Positions 24,361-31,971 of a DNA stretch of 64,000 nt are shown here, one piece after another. This DNA comes from Actinospineispora spinosispora DSM 44797. GTDB taxonomy: Bacteria; Actinomycetota; Actinomycetes; Mycobacteriales; Pseudonocardiaceae. The number at the start of each line of letters is the position of its first letter. Within the stretch, counting starts at the first letter, position 1. The notes under the pieces were generated by a model. The model made no database searches. It was not told the DNA's origin and worked only from the letters and a program-made list of their open reading frames with translations. The stretch is from assembly GCF_000429025.1 (NCBI RefSeq), contig NZ_KE386834.1, positions 1-64,000 on the forward strand. Reading direction: 5' to 3'. The translations under genes and the position numbers were made by a program.

Positions 24361-25314
24361 ATGGACCACACGATCCAGGTCGAGGGCCTGGTCAAGAAGT
24401 TCGGCGGGGTCACCGCACTGGCGGGTGTCGACTTCACCGCCCGCGAGGGCGGCGTCCTCGGGCTGCTCGGCCCCAACGGAGCGGGCAAGACCACGGCGGT
24501 GCGGGTACTCGCCACGCTGACCCGGCCGGACGCCGGGACCGTGCGGGTGCTCGGTCACGACGTCACCCGGGACCCGGCGGCCGTACGCGCGCGGATCGCG
24601 CTGACCGGCCAGTACGCGGCGGTCGACGAGGCGTTGTCCGGCAACCAGAATCTTGTGCTGATCGCCCGGCTGCTGGACCTGTCGCGTCGCGCGGCACGCT
24701 CCCGGGCAGGCGAGCTGCTGGAGGCCTTCGGTCTGACCGATGCGGCCGACCGGCCCGCGCGGACCTACTCCGGCGGCATGCGGCGCCGGCTCGACCTCGC
24801 GGTCAGCATGCTCGGGCGTCCGGACGTGCTGTTCCTAGACGAACCGACCACCGGTCTCGATCCGAGGCACCGCAGCGACGTGCTGGACGGGGTACGCATG
24901 CTCGCGGCCGAGGGCGTCACGGTGCTGCTGACCACCCAGTACCTGGAGGAGGCCGAGCAGCTCGCCGACGACCTGGTGGTGATCGATCACGGCCGGGTGA
25001 TCGCCTCCGGCACGCCGGCCTCGTTGAAGGCCGAGGTCGGCGGCCAGCGGCTGCACGTGCGCCCGCTGCACCGGTCGGACCTGGTGGCGGTGTGCGCGGT
25101 GGTCGCCGAGCAGACCGGCGGGACGGCGCCCACGACGAGCGCGAGCGGAGAGGTGATCGTCCTGGGCGCGGACGCGAACCTGCTGCACCGCGTCGGGGCC
25201 CGGTTGGAGGCCGACCGGCTCGCGGTCGCGGAGCTGGGGTTGCGGTTGCCCAGCCTCGACGACGTCTTCCTGACGCTCACCGGTCACCCAGCCGACGAGG
25301 AGGTGGCGGCATGA
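24361..25314 (+). CDS. ABC transporter ATP-binding protein, DrrA-like exporter
   Basis: A 317-aa ATPase of the daunorubicin-resistance (DrrA) subfamily, driving drug or lipid export with the permease that follows. It has Walker A LLGPNGAGKTT (about 38-48), Q-loop TGQYAAVDE, signature YSGGMRRRLDLA, Walker B LFLDEPTTGLDP, and the DrrA-type C-terminal domain ending LDDVFLTLTGH. Start ATG 24361, with an AACGAGGGGAAC leader. It overlaps the permease by four bases (ATGA). Confidence 0.9.
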   Translation: MDHTIQVEGLVKKFGGVTALAGVDFTAREGGVLGLLGPNGAGKTTAVRVLATLTRPDAGTVRVLGHDVTRDPAAVRARIALTGQYAAVDEALSGNQNLVLIARLLDLSRRAARSRAGELLEAFGLTDAADRPARTYSGGMRRRLDLAVSMLGRPDVLFLDEPTTGLDPRHRSDVLDGVRMLAAEGVTVLLTTQYLEEAEQLADDLVVIDHGRVIASGTPASLKAEVGGQRLHVRPLHRSDLVAVCAVVAEQTGGTAPTTSASGEVIVLGADANLLHRVGARLEADRLAVAELGLRLPSLDDVFLTLTGHPADEEVAA

Positions 25315-26141
25315 CCAGCACCGTGATGGACACCGTGGCGGAGCCGACTCCGACCCAGGAGCCTCGGCGGCGTTCGTCGGTGGTGCCGTCCGCGCTGCGG
25401 CACGGCGGCACACTCGTCTGGCGAGGCCTGGTCAAGACCACGCGCTCACCGGAGGCACTGATCGACGTCACGCTGCAGCCGGTGATCTTCCTGCTGTTGT
25501 TCGTGTACGTGTTCGGCGGCGCCATCGCCGGCGACCCGCACACCTACCTGCAGTTCGCGCTGCCCGGGGTCCTGGTGCAGAGCGTGCTGTTCGCGTCGAT
25601 CGGCACCGGCGTGAGCCTGTGCGAGGACCGCCAGACCGGGATCTTCGACCGGTTCCGCAGCCTGCCGGTGTCGCGCGCGGCGCCGCTGCTCGGCGCGATC
25701 GGCGCGGACCTCATCCGGTACCTGACCTCCGGCGTGATCATGCTGGTGGTGGGTGCCGCGCTCGGCTTCCGGTTCGCGACGGGCCCGCTCCCGGTCGTCG
25801 CGGGGCTGGCGGTGGTGATCGCGTTCGCCTTCGCGTTGTGCTGGGGGTTCACCGTGCTCGGTCTCCTGGTGCGTGACCCGAGGTCGGTGCAGGGCATCTC
25901 GGTGATGATCACGCTGCCGCTGACGTTCGGCAGCACGGTGTTCGTCCCCGCCGCGACCATGCCGTGGTGGCTGCGGTCGTGGGCGGAGATCAACCCGGTG
26001 TCCCAGGCAGCGGACGCGCTGCGCGGGCTCTACCTCGGTGGCCCGGTCGCGGCTCCGGTGACCAGCGTGTTGGTCTGGACGGCGCTGATCATGGGTGTCT
26101 TCGCGCCGATCGCCGTGGCGCTGTACCGGAAGCGTGCCTGA
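25311..26141 (+). CDS. ABC-2 type transporter permease, DrrB-like
   Basis: A 276-aa permease with six membrane segments and the ABC-2 signature region (MPWWLRSWAEINPVSQAADALRG in the last cytosolic loop). The sequence LQFALPGVLVQSVLFASIGTG and the coupling-helix part EDRQTGIFDRFRSLPVSR are typical of DrrB exporters. Start ATG 25311 overlaps the ATPase stop, so the two subunits are co-translated. The substrate is unknown; no biosynthetic cluster surrounds it, so self-resistance or lipid export are both possible. Confidence 0.9.
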   Translation: MTSTVMDTVAEPTPTQEPRRRSSVVPSALRHGGTLVWRGLVKTTRSPEALIDVTLQPVIFLLLFVYVFGGAIAGDPHTYLQFALPGVLVQSVLFASIGTGVSLCEDRQTGIFDRFRSLPVSRAAPLLGAIGADLIRYLTSGVIMLVVGAALGFRFATGPLPVVAGLAVVIAFAFALCWGFTVLGLLVRDPRSVQGISVMITLPLTFGSTVFVPAATMPWWLRSWAEINPVSQAADALRGLYLGGPVAAPVTSVLVWTALIMGVFAPIAVALYRKRA

Positions 26142-26215
26142 TCGCTTGACCGTGACACGGGTGTCAGGGTCTAGCCTGTCGTTCGGTATTCATCGAACGA
26201 GCACAGGAGTCGATC

Positions 26216-26875
26216 ATGGCCGGAGCAGTGGTCATCGGGGCGGGTGAGGGGATCGGCGCCGCCGTCGCCCGCCGTTTCGCCAAGGAGGGGCTGCCGGTCG
26301 CACTAGTGGCCCGCCGGGCCGGAACGGTCGATGCGGTCGCCGAGACCCTGCGCCCGAGCGGTGTCCCCGTCGTGCGGCTGACCGCGGACGCGGCGGACGA
26401 CGACGCGCTGCGCGGGGCCCTCGATGCCGCTGCCGCCGAGCTGGGCCCGGCCGACGTCGTGGTCTACAACGCGGCGATCGTGCAGCTGGATGCTCTCGGT
26501 GACCTGTCGAGCCAGGGGCTGCTGGACGCGCTCGCGGTCAACGTCGCGGGCGCGGCGACCACGGCGGCGCACCTGCTGCCGGGCATGGCACAGCGCGGCA
26601 GCGGCACGTTCGTCGTCACCGGCGGCATGCCGGAACCGAAGCCGTTCACGGTGAGCCTCTCGGTCAGCAAGGCGGCGGTCCGGGCGCTCGTCGGTCTGCT
26701 GGACGAGCAGTTCCGCGACTCGGGTGTCCACGTGGCCACGGTGACGGTGGACGGCCCGGTCGCGCCCGGCACGGCGTTCGACCCGGACGACATCGCAGAG
26801 CACTACTGGCGCCTGCACACCCAGCCGAAGGCCGAGTGGGAGACCAACGTCCTGCACACCGACAAGACCCCGTGA
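26216..26875 (+). CDS. SDR family protein lacking the catalytic tyrosine
   Basis: A 219-aa short-chain dehydrogenase-like protein. The nucleotide-binding GAGEGIG loop (res 8-14), DVVVYNAAI and a VNVAG segment mark the Rossmann core. The Y-x-x-x-K site reads L-S-V-S-K (within TVSLSVSKAAVR), so the catalytic Tyr is Leu, and the partner Ser strand reads FVVTGG. It may therefore be a binding protein or use other chemistry. Start ATG 26216 with ACAGGAGTCGATC upstream. Its TGA lies in the left arm of a palindrome shared with the convergent regulator. Confidence 0.8.
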   Translation: MAGAVVIGAGEGIGAAVARRFAKEGLPVALVARRAGTVDAVAETLRPSGVPVVRLTADAADDDALRGALDAAAAELGPADVVVYNAAIVQLDALGDLSSQGLLDALAVNVAGAATTAAHLLPGMAQRGSGTFVVTGGMPEPKPFTVSLSVSKAAVRALVGLLDEQFRDSGVHVATVTVDGPVAPGTAFDPDDIAEHYWRLHTQPKAEWETNVLHTDKTP

Positions 26876-26913
26876 GTGATGTGGGCTGCCATGGCAGCCC
26901 ACATCACTCACGG
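26870..26913. terminator. 44-bp perfect palindrome holding both convergent stop codons
   Basis: Both arms (22 bp) begin CCGTGAGTG on their own strand. The TGA at 26873-26875 stops the SDR gene, and the mirror TGA at 26910-26908 stops the large regulator on the minus strand, so both proteins end Pro-stop from the repeat itself. It probably works as a bidirectional terminator, although no U-tract is present. Confidence 0.75.
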
Positions 26914-29900
26914 CTGTGCGGGGAGTAGGCCGAGGCCTGCCTGCGGGGAGAGCGCGCGGCCGCGCTGGATCGTGGCCTCGGCACCCGCGTGGCCGAGGGC
27001 CCGGGTGACCGCGGTGAACGTCGCCATGACGTCCGGGTTGCCCCGGTCGAGGGTGCCTCGGCGGGTGATCGCCACGCCGAGCAGTTCCGCGGCGCGGACC
27101 GGATCGTTCCTCAGCAGCGCCCACCGCGCGGCGTGCTCGGCGATCAACGCGATCGCCGGGCCGTCCGGGTCGTCGGATATCGCCTCGACCGCCCTGCGCA
27201 GGGCGGCGTCGGCGGTCTCGGCGTCGTCGGTGTCGAGTGCCACCGCGGCGTGCGCGCAGGCCAGCCCGATGGCACGCTCGGCGGCCCCGGCGTCGCGGCG
27301 GCCCGCGAACTCGGCGTCCGTGGCGCGCAGCGCGGTCCGTGCGCCGGGCAGGTCACCGGCGAGGCGTGCGATCTCGATCCTGGCCAGCGGGGACGGACGG
27401 CCCACGTCGGTTGCGCGGTCCGCGGTGAGCCGCGTCGCCTCGTCGAGCTGGGCGCGTGCCGAGGCCAGGTCACCGCGCCGGGCCGCCGCTCTGGCGGCGA
27501 GCAGGAGGAACTCGGGCAGGTCGTCGTCGTTGCCGAGTTCCCTGGCCAGCGCGACGGCTTCGGCGTACGCGTCGGCGGCGGCGCAACCGCGACCGGCCAG
27601 CTCCTCCAGCTCGCCGAGCGAACACAGTGTCATCCCGCGCCCGAACCGGTCGCCGACGGCGCCGAAGTCGTCGTGCGCGGCCCGGACCAGCTCACGCTGG
27701 GTCGTGACGTCACCGGCCCGCTCCGCCAGGTGAGCGCGCATGTGCAGCAGGAACCCCCGGACCCAGCGGCTCTCCACGGCGTCCTCGACGTCAGGGCCGG
27801 TCAGCTCGAGGATGGGCTTCTCGTCGCCGTCGAGCAGCAGCGCGGCCAGTGGGATCACGAGCCGGAGCAGCGGCGGGTGCGGCAGGGGCAGCTGCCCTAT
27901 CAACGCCCGTGCCTCGCCGATCTTCAGCCGCCCTTCGGCCCAGTTACCGAGCCGGAACTCGGTGCCGGCGAGCAACGACAGGCTCGTCGCGCGCGCCGCG
28001 TCCGGCGCCGGCCCGGTGAGCGCGCACGCCGTGGTCAGCCAGCCGGTGGCCTCGGTGAAGAGACCCCGGACGAGCCAGTACCAGCTCAGCGCGGCGGTCA
28101 GCCGCACTGTGGTGGCGGCGTCACCCCGGCTGCTCGCGTCACGCAGCGCCTCGGTCAGGTTGTCGGACTCGGCACGCAGCCGTCCCATCCAGCGCAGCTG
28201 ATCCGCCGTGCGCAGGTGTTGATCGGCCTCTTCGGCGAGTGCGAGGAAGTACCGGCCGTGCCGCGGCGCCGTCGCGTGACGCTCGCCCGCCTCGTCGAGC
28301 CGCTCCGCCGCGTACGCCTTGATCGTCTCCAACATGCGGTACCGGGTGGGCGCGTCGTCCTGGGTGACGGCCTGCACCAGCGACTTGTCGACCAGCGCGG
28401 CGAGTGTGTTCTCCTCGGCGCCACAGACGTCGGTCGCGGCGTCCAGGGTCGCCCCGCCGGCGAACACCGCGAGCCGACGGGCCAGCACGCGCTCGGGTTC
28501 GGTGAGCAGGTCCCAGCTCCAGGCCACCACCGCACGCAGCGTCTGGTGCCGGTCCGGCGCGGTCCTGCTGCCTGCCGAGAGCAGCCGGAACCGGTCGTCG
28601 AGCCGGGCCGCGATCTCGGCCGGGCTGAACATGCGCAGCCGGGCGGCGGCCAGCTCGATGGCGAGTGGCTGCCCGTCGAGCCTGCGGCAGATCTCGGCCA
28701 CCGCCTCGGGTGCGGTCGCCGGGGTGAAGTCGGGGCGCACAGCGCGCGCCCGTTCGGCGAACAACGCACCGGCGTCGTCCGGGGCGAGCGCATCGACCGG
28801 ATGCAGCCATTCACCCGCGATGCCGAGTGGTTCCCTGCTGGTCGCGAGAACCCGCAGTCGAGGGGCGTGGGTCAGCAGCGTCTCGGTGAGCGCGGCGACC
28901 GCGGCGATCAGATGCTCGCAGTTGTCCAGGACCAGCAGCAGCGGACGTCCCCCGACCGCGTCCAGCAGCCGTTGGGTGGTGCTCGGGTTGTCCTCGACAT
29001 GACCGCGCAACACCATCCGTGAGCTGTCGACCGAGGCGAGCAGGACCGAGGTCAGCTCACTCGCGGCGGTCAGTGGCGCGAGCTCGACGACCCGGACGCC
29101 GTCCCGACCGGCGACGGCCTCGGTGGCCAGGCGGGTCTTACCCGCGCCGCCCGGGCCGGTCAGTGTCACGAGCCTGGCCGTGGTCAGCATGTCCTGGACC
29201 CGGCGCAGGTCACCGTCCCGGCCGACGAACCTGCTCAGTCCGGGTCTGCTGAGACACCCGACTCGGTGTGCTGACGTGCCCGACTCGCGGGCAGGGGGTG
29301 GGGCGGCGCGCAGGATGTCCAGGTGGGCCGCCGCCAGGTCGGCGCCCGGGTCCACACCCAGCTGGTCGGACAGTGCCTTCCTCGTGCGGTCGAGAACCGC
29401 GAGGGCGTCGGCCCGGCGGTCCTGCGCATGCAGGCAGCGGGCCAGGAGCGCGGCGGTCGGTTCGCGCAACGGCTGGTCGGCGAGTACCGAGGTGAGGTGG
29501 TCGATCGGGCCTGGTTCTGCGGACATGAGCGCGAGGCGTGCCGCCTGTTCGACCGCGAGCGCCCGCCGGTCGCTCAACCGGGCCGAGGCCGAGGCGACGA
29601 ACGGGAGCTCGGCCAGGTCGGCGAGCGCTGGACCGCGCCACAGCGCCGCCGCCTCGGCCGGTCTCGCCTCCGCGACCAGCCGGTCGAACAACGCCGCGTC
29701 CACCGAGTCCGTCGGCAGCGCGAGCCGGTAACCGGCGGGATCGGTGTGGATCGCGCCCGAGCCGAGCACCCGACGCAACCGGGACACCAAGGCCTGCACC
29801 GCGTTGTCCGCGCGGTCCGGCACGGCGGTGCCCCACAGGTCGTCCACCAGCGTCGGGACCGTGACCACCCGGCCGACGTCGAGCGCCAGCCGTGCGAGGA

Positions 29901-29994
29901 GCCCGCGCAGCAGCGGTCCGCCGGGCGCGGGGCGCTCGGTTCCGTCCAGCGTGAGGGTGACCGTGCCGAGCAGCCCGATGCGGATGTCGGTCAG
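26908..29994 (-). CDS. SARP/AfsR-type transcriptional regulator with BTAD, NB-ARC and TPR-like domains
   Basis: A protein of about 1,028 aa: a winged-helix DNA-binding domain (res about 5-90, beginning IRIGLLGTVTL), a bacterial transcriptional activation domain (about 95-230), an NTPase with P-loop LTGPGGAGKTRL (about 277-288) and Walker B LLLVLDNCEH, then a long TPR-like C-terminal region. No GTG, ATG or TTG is available in frame that keeps the first strand of the DNA-binding domain. CTG 29994, overlapping the GNAT stop as CTGA with AAGGTG before it, is the likely start; GTG 29868 would cut the domain. The targets are unknown. Confidence 0.85.
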   Translation of the reverse strand: MTDIRIGLLGTVTLTLDGTERPAPGGPLLRGLLARLALDVGRVVTVPTLVDDLWGTAVPDRADNAVQALVSRLRRVLGSGAIHTDPAGYRLALPTDSVDAALFDRLVAEARPAEAAALWRGPALADLAELPFVASASARLSDRRALAVEQAARLALMSAEPGPIDHLTSVLADQPLREPTAALLARCLHAQDRRADALAVLDRTRKALSDQLGVDPGADLAAAHLDILRAAPPPARESGTSAHRVGCLSRPGLSRFVGRDGDLRRVQDMLTTARLVTLTGPGGAGKTRLATEAVAGRDGVRVVELAPLTAASELTSVLLASVDSSRMVLRGHVEDNPSTTQRLLDAVGGRPLLLVLDNCEHLIAAVAALTETLLTHAPRLRVLATSREPLGIAGEWLHPVDALAPDDAGALFAERARAVRPDFTPATAPEAVAEICRRLDGQPLAIELAAARLRMFSPAEIAARLDDRFRLLSAGSRTAPDRHQTLRAVVAWSWDLLTEPERVLARRLAVFAGGATLDAATDVCGAEENTLAALVDKSLVQAVTQDDAPTRYRMLETIKAYAAERLDEAGERHATAPRHGRYFLALAEEADQHLRTADQLRWMGRLRAESDNLTEALRDASSRGDAATTVRLTAALSWYWLVRGLFTEATGWLTTACALTGPAPDAARATSLSLLAGTEFRLGNWAEGRLKIGEARALIGQLPLPHPPLLRLVIPLAALLLDGDEKPILELTGPDVEDAVESRWVRGFLLHMRAHLAERAGDVTTQRELVRAAHDDFGAVGDRFGRGMTLCSLGELEELAGRGCAAADAYAEAVALARELGNDDDLPEFLLLAARAAARRGDLASARAQLDEATRLTADRATDVGRPSPLARIEIARLAGDLPGARTALRATDAEFAGRRDAGAAERAIGLACAHAAVALDTDDAETADAALRRAVEAISDDPDGPAIALIAEHAARWALLRNDPVRAAELLGVAITRRGTLDRGNPDVMATFTAVTRALGHAGAEATIQRGRALSPQAGLGLLPAQP

Positions 29995-30506
29995 TTCAAC
30001 ACCTTGACGAACGACACCCGGTCCAGGCCCGGCCCGTCGTAGTCCGGCTGGACCGGGCGTCCGTCGAACTCACGCTCGCCGGGCTCGGCGGCGAACCCGA
30101 GCGCGGTGTGGAAGGCGTACGACACGTCGTTGCCCGGCGACGTGACGGCCCGGACCGAGGTCCGGCCGGCCGCCCGGCAGTACTCGAAGAACCGGCCGTA
30201 GAGCTCGCGGGCCAACCCGGTGCCCCTGGCTGCCGGGTTGACCCCCACGAAGTGGATGTAGCCCTCGTCGATCTTCGTGGCGGACAGGAACCCGATCAGG
30301 AATCCCCGAACCTCGTCGCCCTGTTCCGCGAACAGGCTGCCCTCGGTGAAGTGCTGCAGGAACAGGCGCGGCACCAGCAGCGCGCGCTCGGTGGCTCCGG
30401 TGCCGCCGAGCTGGTCGGGCCACCAGTCGCGCAGCGCGGCCTGGATTCGCGGGTAGTCGGCCTCGATCGGCTGGCGGATCGAGATTTCGGTCGCCGGAGG
30501 GTGCAC
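29991..30506 (-). CDS. GNAT family N-acetyltransferase, coupled to the regulator
   Basis: An acetyltransferase of about 171 aa. ISIRQPIEADYPRIQAAL opens the fold, YIHFVGVNPAARGTGLARELY is strand 4 plus the acetyl-CoA loop (R-G-T-G-L-A), and SYAFHTALGF is the C-terminal motif. GTG 30506 gives a typical N-terminus; an ATG at 30545 would add 13 Gly/Pro-rich residues and has no ribosome binding site. Its stop overlaps the putative CTG start of the downstream regulator, so they form one transcription unit. The substrate is unknown. Confidence 0.85.
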   Translation of the reverse strand: MHPPATEISIRQPIEADYPRIQAALRDWWPDQLGGTGATERALLVPRLFLQHFTEGSLFAEQGDEVRGFLIGFLSATKIDEGYIHFVGVNPAARGTGLARELYGRFFEYCRAAGRTSVRAVTSPGNDVSYAFHTALGFAAEPGEREFDGRPVQPDYDGPGLDRVSFVKVLN

Positions 30507-30547
30507 CCGCCCCACGCTACCGCTCCCGGCCAGCGGTTTCGGCATAG

Positions 30548-30591
30548 CCGTGAGTGGCGAGTGGTCCTATAGGACCACTCGCCACTCACGG
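30548..30591. terminator. 44-bp perfect palindrome after the M20 peptidase gene (GTGAGTG family)
   Basis: Both arms (22 bp) read CCGTGAGTGGCGAGTGGTCC. The minus-strand peptidase gene ends in the TGA at 30588-30586 inside it. The same inner sequence recurs at 35409-35450 with two changes confined to the loop. It separates two minus-strand genes. Confidence 0.75.
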
Positions 30592-31935
30592 GTTGTTGGT
30601 GTCTCCCAGCTCCTTCAGGAGGAGGGCCTCGGCCAGGGTGGCGCTGGCGAACATGCCCAGGTGCAGGCTCTCGTCGATGCCGTGCCAGCGGCTCGCCGGG
30701 TCGCCGACACCGGTGACCAGTACGGCCGCGCCGGGGAATGCCCTAGCGAACTCGCCGATGAACGGGATCGAGCCACCGATGCCGATCTCGACCGCCGACT
30801 GGCCGTACGCCTCGGTGAACGTGCGGCGCGCGGCGTCGTAGACGGCGCCGACCGCGTCCAGCTCGAACGGGGCGGCCGCCGCACCCGGGGTGACGGTGAC
30901 CTGAGCGCCCCATGGCGCGTGGCCGGTCAGGTGCTCGGTGAGCGAGCGCTGCGCGACCGCCGCGTCCTGGCCGGGAGCGAGGCGCAGGCTGACCGCCGCG
31001 CGCGCCGAGGGCAGCAGCACGTTCGCGGCCTCGGCGACCTTCGGCGCGTCGATGCCGAGCACCGCGATCGCCGGTTGCTGCCACAGCCGCTCGACGAGCG
31101 TGCCGGTGCCGATCAGCTCCACTCCGTCGAGCAGGGCGACGTCGGAACGGAACGTCGCCTCGTCCATGTCCGGTGCCTCGGACGTGTTGTGCACCAGCCC
31201 CGGCACCGCGACCCGGCCCTTGTCGTCGTGCAGCGTGGCCATCAGCCGGCACAGCGCGGTGAGCGCGTCGCCCACCGGCCCGCCGTACACCCCGGAGTGC
31301 GCGGGGCGCTCCAGCATCGACACCTCGACCGTGCAGTCGACCAGGCCGCGCAGGCTCGTGGTGAGCGCCGGGACGTCGGTCGCCGGGTTGCCCGAGTCGG
31401 CGATGATGATCACGTCGGCGGCGAGCCGCTCGTGGTGCTCGGCGAGCAACGCGGTCAGCGTCGGCGAGCCGGACTCCTCCTCGCCCTCGATGAACAACGT
31501 CACCCCGACCGGCAGGCCACCCGTCGACCGGAACGCACGGATCACCGCGAGATGCAGCATGACGCCGGCCTTGTCGTCCGCCGCGCCACGGCCGTAGAGG
31601 CGCCCGTCGCGCTCGGTCGGCTCGAACGGCGGACTGGTCCACTGCTCGTCACCACCGGTCGGCTGCACGTCGTGGTGCGCGTAGAGCAGCACCGTGGGCG
31701 TGCCCTCCGGGCCCGGCCAGTGCGCGATCACGGCGGGCGCGCCACCCTCGGCGGCGACCACGTCGACGCTCTCGGCACCGGCATCGCGGGCCAGCTCGGC
31801 GACGGCTTCGGCACTGCGCCGGGTGTCGTCGTGATGCGCCGGATCCGCCCAGATACTGGGTATGCGGACCAGCCGTTCGAGATCGGCGCGGGCGTCTGGG
31901 AGAACTTCGGCGACTACTGTTCGCAGGTCGGACAC
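30586..31935 (-). CDS. M20 family dipeptidase/metallohydrolase
   Basis: A 449-aa zinc peptidase of the M20 (carnosinase/DapE-like) group. Metal and catalytic residues are visible: YAHHDVQP (His, Asp), GRGAADDKAG (bridging Asp), IEGEEESGSP (general-base Glu and ligand), ADSGNP, and the C-terminal LGMFASATL region with His ligand HLG. The dimerisation insert spans about residues 190-310. Start ATG 31935; 36 bp separate it from the divergent adenylate-forming gene. The stop codon is contributed by the GTGAGTG palindrome. Confidence 0.9.
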   Translation of the reverse strand: MSDLRTVVAEVLPDARADLERLVRIPSIWADPAHHDDTRRSAEAVAELARDAGAESVDVVAAEGGAPAVIAHWPGPEGTPTVLLYAHHDVQPTGGDEQWTSPPFEPTERDGRLYGRGAADDKAGVMLHLAVIRAFRSTGGLPVGVTLFIEGEEESGSPTLTALLAEHHERLAADVIIIADSGNPATDVPALTTSLRGLVDCTVEVSMLERPAHSGVYGGPVGDALTALCRLMATLHDDKGRVAVPGLVHNTSEAPDMDEATFRSDVALLDGVELIGTGTLVERLWQQPAIAVLGIDAPKVAEAANVLLPSARAAVSLRLAPGQDAAVAQRSLTEHLTGHAPWGAQVTVTPGAAAAPFELDAVGAVYDAARRTFTEAYGQSAVEIGIGGSIPFIGEFARAFPGAAVLVTGVGDPASRWHGIDESLHLGMFASATLAEALLLKELGDTNNP

Positions 31936-31971
31936 GCCACCGGAGCTTACCCGGAAGTAGGCTGCGCAGCT

